Source of the DNA: Halomonas sp. UBA3074
GTDB lineage: Bacteria; Pseudomonadota; Gammaproteobacteria; Pseudomonadales; Halomonadaceae
Direction of reading: 5' to 3'
Length of the DNA: 64,000 nucleotides
Assembly: GCF_002366715.1 (NCBI RefSeq)
Contig: NZ_DFBS01000011.1
Coordinates: 62,001-126,000, forward strand
Shown here: positions 54,107 through 62,441 of the stretch, piece after piece
Layout: each line of letters opens with the position of its first letter
Position numbering within the stretch: position 1 is the first letter of the stretch
The notes under the pieces: model-generated
What the model saw: only the letters and a program-made list of their open reading frames with translations
The model's database searches: none
Told to the model about the DNA's origin: nothing
Program-made: the position numbers and the translations under genes

Positions 54107-55486
54107 TTAAGGTGCTTGTACTAAGCCTGCCCCGACGCGAGATTCCGGCAATGACAGTTCTTGCACGGAAGCCAGCAGTCGTTGCCATAGCTTGTTTCCC
54201 CGCAATGAGGGATCGGACTGAGCCCACAGGGCTGCGCAGCCTGCTACGTGTGGCGCCGCCATGCTGGTACCACTGATTGCCTTATGGCGAGTGGGCCGTG
54301 GCCATGAGGAGAAGATATCGCGCCCAGGCGCGGCAATCTCTACCTTGCCATAATTCGAGAAATTGGAGGGCTTTAGGCTGGGATCAAGAGACGCCACCGA
54401 CATCACGGTAGGCGAATTGGCAGGTGCGCCGGTGTTGGTCGCTGAATTTCCTGCTGCGGCGATAATCAGACAACCGTTACGCAGCGCCGCTTCGCCCGCA
54501 TGGGTGTAGGCAGCCTGCACCGGGCTCTGACTGCCCAGCGACATCGAGATCACTTCACACCGATTGGCGATGGCCCAGTTCAGGCCAGCCAGAACGCCCG
54601 CCCCGGTACTGCTGCCGGAGTTGGTCAGCACTTTGCCGACGTATACCTGCGCTTCGTACGCGATCCCGTAACGCTGCGTGTTTTCAGCGGGGGCTTTAGG
54701 CCCACAGGCGGTGCCGATACAGTGCGTCCCGTGCCCATTCATATCTTGCACCGGCTCCCCAACGAAGGAGCGTGTCACGAACTCGCGGCCAGCGAAATCT
54801 GGGTGGCCAAGATCCATCCCGGTATCCAGCACGGCCACTTTAATGCCTGCGCCGCTCCAGTGGCTCTGCGGTACCTTGCAGCGAGTTAACCCCCATGTCG
54901 GCTGCTGGGCATCAGCCTCTGCCTCCTCTTCGGTTTCATCTAGATCAAGTTCAACTCCCAGGTCACGCGCAATGGCGCTCGCTGCCCGCAAGAAGCCACG
55001 CAGATACTCTGCGCTTTTAGGATCCGTGTTTTTAGAGCCAGCGTTTTTAAAATCCGGGTTTTTAAAACCAGAGCTCTCAGAAAACGCAAAGTACTCAGGC
55101 TCGATGATTTCGATGGGGCTATCTACGGACACCTTATCCAGCGCACTCATGCCGTGGCGCTCTAAGGCATCACCGCCCACCAGCGCCACGCCCAGCTCTG
55201 CAAACACCATCGCTTCGGCATCGCCAGCGTCTTCCAGGGTGACAGCCTGATCGGTAAAGTCACGGGCATCGGCTACCCGAAAGTTTTGGGCTTTTAACGA
55301 TTTGATGCCCTCTTCCACCCATCCTTCACGAAAGCTGATTAGAAAACGGCCTGTTTCCAGGCAACTGCCACCCCGCTCCAGGGCCGCTAACAGCAACTTT
55401 TCAGTGCTACATGAAACGGTGGCAGACGAAGGAGTGTTGCCTGAAGGGGTATTACCGTTTCCGCGGCCTGTCGGTTTTTTCGCCAT
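54107..55486 (-). CDS. Subtilisin-like serine protease (S8) without signal peptide
   Basis: 459-aa S8 peptidase. The triad is Asp221 (VAVLDTGMDLGHPDF), His252 (MNGHGTHCIGTACG) and Ser408 (ISGTSMAAPHVAG), with the oxyanion Asn347 (AAAGNSATNTG). Residues 45-135 look like a propeptide (GRFLISFREGWVEEGIKSL to SPIEIIEPEYFAF). A linker with the repeat FKNxx (140-156) and an acidic helix precede the catalytic domain. No Sec or Tat signal is visible, so it may act inside the cell. GGAGGTCAACC precedes the ATG. A separate propeptide-like gene follows it. Confidence 0.93.
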   Translation of the reverse strand: MAKKPTGRGNGNTPSGNTPSSATVSCSTEKLLLAALERGGSCLETGRFLISFREGWVEEGIKSLKAQNFRVADARDFTDQAVTLEDAGDAEAMVFAELGVALVGGDALERHGMSALDKVSVDSPIEIIEPEYFAFSESSGFKNPDFKNAGSKNTDPKSAEYLRGFLRAASAIARDLGVELDLDETEEEAEADAQQPTWGLTRCKVPQSHWSGAGIKVAVLDTGMDLGHPDFAGREFVTRSFVGEPVQDMNGHGTHCIGTACGPKAPAENTQRYGIAYEAQVYVGKVLTNSGSSTGAGVLAGLNWAIANRCEVISMSLGSQSPVQAAYTHAGEAALRNGCLIIAAAGNSATNTGAPANSPTVMSVASLDPSLKPSNFSNYGKVEIAAPGRDIFSSWPRPTRHKAISGTSMAAPHVAGCAALWAQSDPSLRGNKLWQRLLASVQELSLPESRVGAGLVQAP

Positions 55487-55591
55487 GGTTGACCTCCATT
55501 TCCCTGGCTTTCATGCGTGACTGCTCAAGTATTTGCCTCTCAAAGGCAAAACACATCTCATGCAGCCACTCGAGCTTTCAGCTTAACGCAC

Positions 55592-56398
55592 CTAAGGATC
55601 TTCGCCAGATTGGTTGAAGTCAGCGGGGATAGACTCGTCATCCCGAAGCGTGAGTACCTCGACCCCGGAAGCGGTAACCGCCACCGTGTGTTCCCACTGG
55701 GCTGACAATGTTTTGTCGCTGGTCACCACCGTCCAACCATCCCGCTTGGTTTTAATTTTGGCCCTGCCCTGGTTGATCATGGGCTCGATGGTAAACACCA
55801 TGCCCTCTTTTAATACCAAGCCTCTGCCTTTCTTGCCGTAATGCAGCACCTGGGGCTCTTCATGCATCTCACGACCTATACCATGGCCACAATATTCGCG
55901 TACCACGGAGTAGCCATGCGATTCGGCATGTTGCTGAATGGCGAAACCGACATCACCTAACGTTGCGCCAGGTTTCACTGCTCGTATCCCCTGCCATAGG
56001 GCCTCATAGGTTTTATCAACCAGCCGCCTTGCATAGGGAGTGACATCGCCAATCAGGTACATCTTGCTGGCGTCGGCAATGAAGCCGTCTTTCTCCAGGG
56101 TAATGTCGACATTGACGATATCGCCCGACTTGAGGATTTGCGTATCGGAGGGTATGCCGTGGCACACCACATGATTCACGGAGGCATTCAATACGTACTG
56201 GTAATCGTACTGGCCCTTACTGGCCGGGCGAGCCTTCAGTTGATCGACGATATAACGCTCCGCCCAATCGTTAATCGCCATGGTGGAGACCCCAAGCGCA
56301 ATCCGTTGGTCAAGATGGCCGAACACCAATCCGAGTAACCGACCGGCTTCTCGCATTAAGCGCAACTCTTCCTCGCTTTTCAGCGTTACCTCACTCAC
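55592..56398 (-). CDS. map: Type I methionine aminopeptidase (paired with a ParD-like protein)
   Basis: 268-aa metallopeptidase. The metal ligands are visible in order: Asp in NVDITLEKDGF, Asp in IADASKMY, His in YCGHGIGREMHEEP, Glu in FTIEPMI and Glu near the end (SAQWEHTVAV). Length fits type I (about 264). The start is a GTG overlapping the upstream ParD-like stop by 8 nt. Being coupled to a DNA-binding gene and away from rpsB-tsf, it is probably an accessory rather than the main copy; only this copy is in the window. Confidence 0.93.
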   Translation of the reverse strand: MSEVTLKSEEELRLMREAGRLLGLVFGHLDQRIALGVSTMAINDWAERYIVDQLKARPASKGQYDYQYVLNASVNHVVCHGIPSDTQILKSGDIVNVDITLEKDGFIADASKMYLIGDVTPYARRLVDKTYEALWQGIRAVKPGATLGDVGFAIQQHAESHGYSVVREYCGHGIGREMHEEPQVLHYGKKGRGLVLKEGMVFTIEPMINQGRAKIKTKRDGWTVVTSDKTLSAQWEHTVAVTASGVEVLTLRDDESIPADFNQSGEDP

Positions 56399-56597
56399 CG
56401 ACCACCTTCCTGACGTCTACGTCGGCTTGCTTCATCTGCTCGCGCATAATGTCAGAAAAGGTCATTCCTGGATTCGCCTCAGCCAGCATACCGACCTTGA
56501 TCCAATACTCCGCCTGGGCATTGATTGAGCGCACCATTACCGCGCTCGCTTTGCGAATATCTTCGTGTAACTGGTCATTGATTTTTACGATACCCAT
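56391..56597 (-). CDS. ParD-like ribbon-helix-helix protein
   Basis: 68-aa protein, MGIVKINDQLHEDIRKASAV, then RSINAQAEYWIKVGMLAEANPGMTF. The first strand and two helices fit the ParD-like (antitoxin-type RHH) family; RSINAQAEYWIKVG is the dimerising helix. AGGTG precedes ATG 56597. The usual ParE toxin is absent: the next gene, overlapping by 8 nt, is a methionine aminopeptidase. A triple TCATATAT repeat upstream is a likely autoregulatory site. Confidence 0.8.
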   Translation of the reverse strand: MGIVKINDQLHEDIRKASAVMVRSINAQAEYWIKVGMLAEANPGMTFSDIMREQMKQADVDVRKVVGE

Positions 56598-56607
56598 CAC
56601 AGCACCT

Positions 56608-56648
56608 AATATATGAAACGATTACAAATCATATATGGATCATATATT
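56608..56648 (-). promoter_or_regulatory. Palindromic TCATATAT repeats upstream of the ParD-like gene
   Basis: AATATATGA (56608-56616) is an exact inverted repeat of TCATATATT (56640-56648), and a further TCATATAT stands at 56629-56636. They lie 11-51 nt before the start codon, where an RHH protein would bind to control its own operon. Confidence 0.5.
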
Positions 56649-56677
56649 GAGTATGTGATGCCAGCAAGGCTGGCCTG

Positions 56678-57085
56678 TTACGTTAAGCTGCCACGCCGAT
56701 AAGGCTTCACCACCAACCAGCTTGCCAGCACTAAGCTGCCAAACAGGGTATAAACCACCACAAACACCCACGGCGGCAACTCGAAATAAAGAACGCTATG
56801 TAGCCAATATTGAATAAATGAGCCCGAGTAGGTGGCAGCGCCCGCCTCTGCCCTTAGCGCCATTTCCCAAGCGGTTAACGGGCAAACCACGCCCAACCAG
56901 GCTTGGATCACCACATAGCCAATCGCGCACAGGTGAACGATGCGGAAAACGCGATTGCGCACCCACCGCCAGTTGAGAAAATAACCTGCATACACTGCCA
57001 ATAAACCCACCACTACGAAGGCTACGAACAGCACGTGGAAAATAAGGATAATGTCAGCGAGCAGTAGAAGCAGTACTGACTGCAT
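56678..57085 (-). CDS. DUF2784 family membrane protein
   Basis: 135-aa protein with four hydrophobic helices. The family hallmark is FRIVHLCAIGYVVIQAWLGVVCPLTAWEMALR (about 48-79, written here as one motif: VHL-IG-VV-QAWLG--CPLT--E--LR). Function unknown. It stands alone; the 236 bp between it and the CaCA gene carries no gene. Confidence 0.88.
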   Translation of the reverse strand: MQSVLLLLLADIILIFHVLFVAFVVVGLLAVYAGYFLNWRWVRNRVFRIVHLCAIGYVVIQAWLGVVCPLTAWEMALRAEAGAATYSGSFIQYWLHSVLYFELPPWVFVVVYTLFGSLVLASWLVVKPYRRGSLT

Positions 57086-57321
57086 AAAGAATGGTTACCT
57101 GCTTTTGGGGCAATGGGTTGAAACGTTGACGGCAGAAGTGGTGAGTGGGTTCTTTAATTTTGTTGCGTTACTCTCCCTCGACTCCGTAGGGGCAATCTCA
57201 ATAAACAGCATGCAAGGCGTACACTCAGAGTAGGTAAACGGGCCCGCCCAATCCCCTAACAATAAAGACTAGAAGCAGTCAAAGCTGCTACCTCAATACG
57301 CCTATTGTGATCCACCACATT

Positions 57322-58356
57322 TCACGTGGCAGGCGGCAAGTGTGGTACCCAATCGAGAACGCCGAATGTCTCAGCGCTTATCCATACAACAAAAGCCGCG
57401 TAAACCACTAGCAGTACTACACACTCCCACCGAGAGAGGATCATTTTTGTTCGCATCATCAGAAATAGCAGCACTGTCGCCGCCGTGAGTGCCGCCATCA
57501 TCGGGGCCGTGATGGAAAAGTTGATAGCCGCGGTGCCAGCGATCAACACACCGGCAGGAATGCATACCAACAGATCGAACGTATTGCTGCCCAACACATT
57601 CGCAATACTGACAATCCCCCGCCCACTGCGTGCAGCGCGGATGGACACGAAGGCATCCGGGATCGAGGTGCCTGCGGCTACTACGGTGATGCCCCAGAGA
57701 AAGCTTGGCGTGCCAAAGAGGGTGCCGAAGTTGATAGCAGCCCTTACCAACCCTTCTACACCGATCACAATCACGACTAATGAGACCGCCAATAAGCACC
57801 ATTCCCGGCCTGGGCGGATGTTGCGATCATCCGTGTCTGTCTTATGGTCGAGGCTATCCTGGTATTGAACAAACAGGTAAAGCCCATAGAGCGCCACCGG
57901 CAAGAGTGCCAACCAGCGCGTCATCTCACCGCGGATAACGCCTTCGGTACTACTGGGCAACGGTTGGTAGATCACTGCAAAAGAAAAAGTCAGCGTAAGA
58001 ACCGCCACCGCAATCATATAAAACTGCGCTTCTTTATAAACTAAATCTCGGTTGGCCTGAAGCGGTTCACGGCTTACCAACCCGGCTAACGCAGGAATCA
58101 CTAATATATTGAAAAGTGCAGAACCAACGATAGCGGCTACACCGAGTTCGAATTCACCGTGGATAAGCGTAGAAATCACGGTGGTCGAGAGCTCTGGAAA
58201 GCTCGATCCCACTGCTGCTACGACCGCTCCCTGAACGATATCGGGCAACCGATAATAAGCCGCCAGCCGCTCGCTGGAGCGCTCCAACAAGCCACTGCCA
58301 CGCCACACAACCCCTGTCGCCACTATCGCAACAAGTACCCAGAATAAAACCTCCGT
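57322..58356 (-). CDS. Sodium/calcium exchanger-type (CaCA) membrane protein
   Basis: 344-aa antiporter with 10-11 helices and two inverted alpha repeats. They are seen as AAVGSSFPELSTTVISTLIHG with GSALFNILVIPAL, and VVAAGTSIPDAFVSIRAA with GSNTFDLLVCIPAG. The Glu/Asp and Asn residues in these repeats bind cations. Close to the YrbG/CaxA group. The cation cannot be read from the sequence. The start at 58356 has AAGGTGGG upstream and is used instead of 58383. Confidence 0.9.
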   Translation of the reverse strand, partial: TEVLFWVLVAIVATGVVWRGSGLLERSSERLAAYYRLPDIVQGAVVAAVGSSFPELSTTVISTLIHGEFELGVAAIVGSALFNILVIPALAGLVSREPLQANRDLVYKEAQFYMIAVAVLTLTFSFAVIYQPLPSSTEGVIRGEMTRWLALLPVALYGLYLFVQYQDSLDHKTDTDDRNIRPGREWCLLAVSLVVIVIGVEGLVRAAINFGTLFGTPSFLWGITVVAAGTSIPDAFVSIRAARSGRGIVSIANVLGSNTFDLLVCIPAGVLIAGTAAINFSITAPMMAALTAATVLLFLMMRTKMILSRWECVVLLVVYAAFVVWISAETFGVLDWVPHLPPAT

Positions 58357-58579
58357 CATGAATACCCACCTTACGCATTGCATTGAGTTCTACAGTGTAG
58401 CGTTACGCAAACAGCGGGCCAGTCGGTATTTTCCCACGATGGCTAAGAGGTTAGCGCTTGGCTATTAAACTGAGGCTAGGGAAGTTACGCCAGCAAGCGT
58501 AAGGCTAGAATGGTTTGGCTTGTCATCACACTTCGTTTACGCTGCGGCGGGATTCAATTATTCAGAAAGGAAGACACCT

Positions 58580-59008
58580 ATGAAAGTTAGCGCCCGCACT
58601 GTTTTAAAAGGCACGGTACTCACCGTTAACGACGGTGCCGTCAATTCTGAAGTCACCATGGAGCTACCGGGTGGCGAGCAATTGGTTGCAGTAGTTACCT
58701 GCGAAAGTGTTAAAAACCTGAATTTGGCGCCCGGCAGCGAAGCCATTGCGCTCATCAAGGCACCCTGGGTAATGCTAATGACCGACGCAGACGGTATACG
58801 GCTTTCCGCGCGTAACTGCTTAAAAGGCAACGTGATTAGCGTCAGCGATGGTGCTGTGAATGCCGAGGTCGTCATCGAACTCTCCGGTGGCAGCCGCGTG
58901 AGCTCTATCGTCACCCGCGATGCCGTTGAAGAGCTGGGCTTAAAACCAGGCGTGAGCGCGTCAGCCGTTATCAAGGCATCGCATATCATTTTGGCCGCTC
59001 CCGCCTAA
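58580..59008 (+). CDS. Molbindin (double TOBE-domain molybdate-binding protein)
   Basis: 142-aa cytosolic protein made of two homologous TOBE (Mop) domains: residues 1-68 (VSARTVLKGTVLTVNDGAVNSEV) and 72-139 (LSARNCLKGNVISVSDGAVNAEV). Each has the typical S-R-x-LKG-V, DGAVN-EV and V-T-E-S/D-V order and an end such as ALIKAPWVML. It stores or buffers molybdate/tungstate. The start at 58580 with AGGAAG upstream is chosen over 58520. It is convergent with a broken molybdate/sulfate transporter gene (5 nt apart). Confidence 0.92.
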   Translation: MKVSARTVLKGTVLTVNDGAVNSEVTMELPGGEQLVAVVTCESVKNLNLAPGSEAIALIKAPWVMLMTDADGIRLSARNCLKGNVISVSDGAVNAEVVIELSGGSRVSSIVTRDAVEELGLKPGVSASAVIKASHIILAAPA

Positions 59009-59013
59009 CGGTT

Positions 59014-60047
59014 TTAAGACACCTTGGCCGCCTGGCGACGCAACCACGCCGCTCGAATCGCTTCGATCGCCATACCGGCGAGTAAGCCTAAAAAAGCATC
59101 GGCCCATAACGTCACCAGCGCGGTGACCCCGATGACAGGCCAACAAGACGGTTTGGCTGTTCGAAGGCGTTTCGTAAACGCCAGCTCTACGGCAGCCACT
59201 AACAGCAAAGCACCAAGACCCGCCGCCGGAATAGCCGCTATCAGCGCTATCCCGCCCCGTGGCACATCGGTAACGCCCCTAGCGGCACTAGCAACAGGTT
59301 AGCAAAGCCAGAGCTAATAGAAAGCCGAGCAGGCGTCACGCGTTGCGATTGTTCCCCAAAATACTCTTCTGCCATCAGCGCAGTCAGCAAGATGGCATTG
59401 GTTAATGTCAGGGCTAACTGCGGCAACACCAGCGTTGAAAACCCCTGCTGCCAAGCGTTCAGATCCGGCAGTGCAGGCAACGCAAAGGTAAATGAATCGT
59501 CAATATTGAGCGCTAAATCGGGCGCCCCCACCCCAACACCGACAGCAACTGATACACATAACCCCAGCAGCGCTGCAGGAAAGTGCGGCATGGCCCGCAA
59601 GACGATGACCAGTACCGCCAAGGTGATGAGCCCCACCAGCAAGGATGTCCCGATCAGCTCTAAACTCATGCTGGCAAGTAACAACCCCAGCCCCAGCTGA
59701 AGGCCGCTCAACACCGACCTGGGCACAAGCCGAGACAGCCCATTAACCCACCCCGTTACGCCGAGTAGCAGTAATATAGCGCCGATCATCACGCCACTTG
59801 CCACGAGGCTCCCAGCCCCCACTTGAGTGGTCAATAAAACGGCGGTGACGGCTTTCATCGGCTGTACCGGGATCGGCAGCCGATAATAAAAACCTGTGGC
59901 GAGATAAAACGCAGCAAACCCCAGCAGCACCGGTAGTGGCGCCAACCCTGCCACCCCAATCGCCCCTAGGCTGAGTGGCAAGAGCGTCCCTAAATCACCT
60001 AGCGCGCCGCTCGCATCTTTCACTAGGCGATGTGGAGATGAAGCCAT
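59014..60047 (-). pseudogene. Broken MOT1-type molybdate/sulfate transporter
   Basis: Membrane transporter of the sulfate/molybdate (MOT1) type. The 5' part (60047 down to 59247) has GALGDLGTLLPLSLG and FYYRLPIPVQPMKAV and ends at LGALPMCHGAG followed directly by TAG. The C-terminal part (IALIAAIPAAGLGALLLVAAVEL to the end at 59014) follows in another frame. In intact homologues the PMCHGAG motif continues for roughly 25-30 residues (GLAAHYRFGAR... type), and these are missing here. A deletion with frameshift near 59255 is the likely cause. The loss of the transporter beside a molbindin is of interest. A GGGG-rich site precedes ATG 60047. Confidence 0.75.
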
Positions 60048-60270
60048 AAGGTCCCCGCCGTTAATGTCTGAACTTTTTATCGTGAATACAAAGCCAGCAA
60101 GAAGCTGAAAATTTATTGCCAATCAAAGAGCTCAAACAGCCTCGATGAACTCGTTTTCTTTAATCTTAGAAACGAACCTGTTTTGCTATGTTCTTAGCTG
60201 CATATATTACGTATTTTACTAAATCCCAAACTTGAAGATATATAATGCTAACTAACAACATAGAAATACA

Positions 60271-60402
60271 GTGCCTAGTGACGAAAGGAGTAACCAAGCG
60301 CTCTTTAAAAACTGGGATCGGGAAGGCATTGCTGGTTTGGTAGGGAACGACGTGAAGGCTGACTCGCAGTATCAGCGGGCAGAAAATCTAATAGCTATCT
60401 AA
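60271..60402 (+). pseudogene. Possible fragment of an IS630-type transposase
   Basis: A 43-codon open frame contains ALFKNWDREGIAGLVG, similar to the W-(x)-R-(x)-EGIAGL sequence at the end of the helix-turn-helix of IS630-like transposases. It is followed by unrelated sequence and TAA. Too short to be sure and no inverted repeats were found. Confidence 0.3.
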
Positions 60403-60459
60403 AGAGAAGTAGTCATTTAGGCGGGGAAGTATTGAACAGTCACATTGGCCGAAACTGCC

Positions 60460-60496
60460 GACGATCTCCCCCGTTTGAACGACTGGGGAGATCGTC
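60460..60496. terminator. Long hairpin downstream of the coiled-coil gene
   Basis: Perfect 12-bp inverted repeat GACGATCTCCCC / GGGGAGATCGTC with a 13-nt loop, 43-80 nt past the stop of the minus-strand coiled-coil gene. No T tract on either strand, so it may stop transcription weakly or protect mRNA ends. Confidence 0.45.
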
Positions 60497-60538
60497 TAGC
60501 TTGCAATGATAGAGGTGTCTTTCGTTAAAGCGAGGCGA

Positions 60539-61444
60539 TCATTCGGGCGTTTGCGCTTCGTCGCGGGCCACTCGCAGCGACGTAATTTCAACGCTGAGCG
60601 CATTCCGCGTTTCTTCTAGTTCGCTTACCTGATCACCGACCGCGTCAAGTTGGCTATTGGCCTCTTCGATGTCGGCATTTAACGCTTCAAGCTCCGTTTC
60701 AATCTGGCTACGGGCCTCTTCTGCCTCTTGACGGGCCTGTTGCGCGGCATCGCGAGCGGCTTCGGCCTCTTCAACCTCGGTGTTAAGCGCTTCAAGCTCT
60801 GCTTCAGCCTGGTTGCGGGCCTCTTCCGCTTCTTGACGCGCCTGCTGTGCGGCCTCGCGAGCGGCTTCTGCCTCTTCGATGTCAGTGTTTAACGCTTCAA
60901 GGTCAGCTTCAGCTTGGCTACGGGCCTCTTCTGCTTCTTGCTGCGCCTGCTGAGCAGCATCGCGGGCGGCTTCAGCTTCTTGTTTGTCGGCGTCTACTTC
61001 GGCGTACTCTTCATTTAACGCTTCAAGGCTATTCTGCCTGTCATCTACCTGCTCGGTGAGGCTTTCTATTTCTTCTTCACGGGTTTCACGCTCACCGCGT
61101 AAAGCAGTCAAATCTTCTTGGGCATTGGCAATATCGGCGCGGGTTGAAGCAAGTTCAGCCTCAGCTTCCGTTTGCTCAACTTCAAGGGCGTTCATTCGCT
61201 GCTGCAGAGTGGCCAAATCCAGCTCGGCGGCTTCCACTTCAGACATCTCCGCCTGAATTTGCTGGTGCTTGCGCTCGGTTTCTGCCAACTGAGTTTCCAG
61301 CGCTTGTAAATTGTCTTGACGCGTTCCGGCGATGGTGTGCGCCACCACAGCCCAAACCAACGCAATGACCGCGATGGCCAAGACCACTCTGACGCGATTA
61401 TCGCGCAACAATGCTAACGTTGATGGTTTATGAGTCCCTGTCAT
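60539..61444 (-). CDS. Membrane-anchored coiled-coil protein with three 35-residue repeats
   Basis: 301 aa: short basic tail, RDNRVR, one membrane helix (about 19-36), then a coiled coil to the end. Residues 156-260 are three near-identical 35-residue units starting EAEAAR(D/E)AAQQA and ending LEALNxxIE/VE. It shares plan and local sequence (RDNRV/QDNRV, IAGTRQ/NAGSRQ, then Glu/Gln heptads) with the 403-aa protein at 3267-4478 but lacks its Ser-rich tail. Likely a surface- or periplasm-directed rod on an inner-membrane anchor. Function unknown. Confidence 0.85.
   Translation of the reverse strand: MTGTHKPSTLALLRDNRVRVVLAIAVIALVWAVVAHTIAGTRQDNLQALETQLAETERKHQQIQAEMSEVEAAELDLATLQQRMNALEVEQTEAEAELASTRADIANAQEDLTALRGERETREEEIESLTEQVDDRQNSLEALNEEYAEVDADKQEAEAARDAAQQAQQEAEEARSQAEADLEALNTDIEEAEAAREAAQQARQEAEEARNQAEAELEALNTEVEEAEAARDAAQQARQEAEEARSQIETELEALNADIEEANSQLDAVGDQVSELEETRNALSVEITSLRVARDEAQTPE
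60665..60979 (-). repeat. 105-bp coding tandem repeat, three units
   Basis: Three in-frame copies of a 105-bp unit (35 residues, five heptads), differing by a handful of substitutions. Units are residues 156-190, 191-225 and 226-260 of the coiled-coil protein. Confidence 0.92.
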
Positions 61445-61672
61445 TGGTGCAATCCTCTCGCTTGAGTGCTGTCGCTACATGGGTGGCTAACGTGTGCGCG
61501 TTAGCGGATCGTGATCTGACCCAGCCGTTAATATGAAGGAAAGTTTTTGATTCGGCTAGAAACGCTCATTCAACCCACGGCGATATGACACTTGTTAAAA
61601 CACACACAGCCGATTAACGCCGGTACCGACCCCCTAAGGTAATACTTTACCGGTCATGTCATCAATCACGCA

Positions 61673-62164
61673 TCAACTGGTGAGATTGAGCTGCCAGTAG
61701 CCCACGTCATGCCACTGTCCGAACTTGAAACCAACTTTTTCAAATTGGGCCACTTTTTTCATACCCATTTTCTCGTGCAGAGCGACACTGGCAGGGTTGG
61801 GAAGCGTGATACCGCCAATCACCGTCTGAATACCACTCTCTCTGAGCTTGGCAAAGAGTGTTTCATACAACGATGCGCCCAGGCCTCTGCCATGCGCCTG
61901 TTTAGCAAGATAGACGCTGGCTTCCACTGCGAATCGATAGGCACTTCTCTCCTTCCATTTCGTCGCGTAGGCGTAGCCCATCACCGTGTCGTCTTCCACT
62001 GCGACGATCCAAGGTAAACCTGCGCTTTGCACACTCTCTATTCTTTGTTGGATCACTGCCCCCGGCACCGGTTTTTCTTCAAACGAAATAGCGGTATTTT
62101 CGATGTAGTGATTGTAAAGGTGTGCGATAGCGTCTGAATCACCCTTTTCAGCGTCTCTGATCAT
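61673..62164 (-). CDS. GNAT acetyltransferase, phosphinothricin/methionine-sulfoximine type
   Basis: 163-aa N-acetyltransferase. Start MIRDAEKGDSDAIAHLYNHYI and ISFEEKPV are typical of the Pat/Bar/YncA group. The acetyl-CoA loop is seen as AHGRGLGASLYETLF (Q/R-x-x-G-x-G/A), and the C-terminal KKVAQFEKVGFKFGQWHDVGYWQ is a family mark. Such proteins acetylate phosphinothricin-like or methionine-derivative amines; the natural substrate is unclear. The start at 62164 is chosen over 62203, which has no ribosome site. Confidence 0.88.
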   Translation of the reverse strand: MIRDAEKGDSDAIAHLYNHYIENTAISFEEKPVPGAVIQQRIESVQSAGLPWIVAVEDDTVMGYAYATKWKERSAYRFAVEASVYLAKQAHGRGLGASLYETLFAKLRESGIQTVIGGITLPNPASVALHEKMGMKKVAQFEKVGFKFGQWHDVGYWQLNLTS

Positions 62165-62441
62165 GGTTTGTTCCAAATATTTGGGGGTTAATGTCATCTT
62201 CAAACAACTACTCTATAGGCTGCTTGATAATCAGCGCCAACAGATTAACGCCCGCGACCAAATCAAAACCTTCAGCGACATCGCCTAACGTCCCTGCCAA
62301 ACGCCCCTCACAAAACATCATTCCGCGATAGAAGTAAGCAGTTTTTCTCACGATTGATAACATAGGCACAATAGGATCGCCGGTATCGACGTGACGTATC
62401 ATTTATTCGTTAAATTCAGGATCAAAGCAAGGGAGTTGCAC

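Larger units (their letters stand above)
60123..60538. other. AT-rich intergenic stretch with relic DNA
   Basis: About 415 bp between the transporter pseudogene and the coiled-coil gene. It contains a possible transposase fragment (60271-60402) and a long hairpin (60460-60496); otherwise nothing recognisable. The composition is more AT-rich than the surrounding genes. Confidence 0.5.

Noticed and set aside
62208..62402. 64-codon minus-strand open frame between the GNAT and PAP2 genes
   Set aside because: No ribosome site, no recognisable family, overlaps the likely 5' region of the PAP2 transcript; probably chance.
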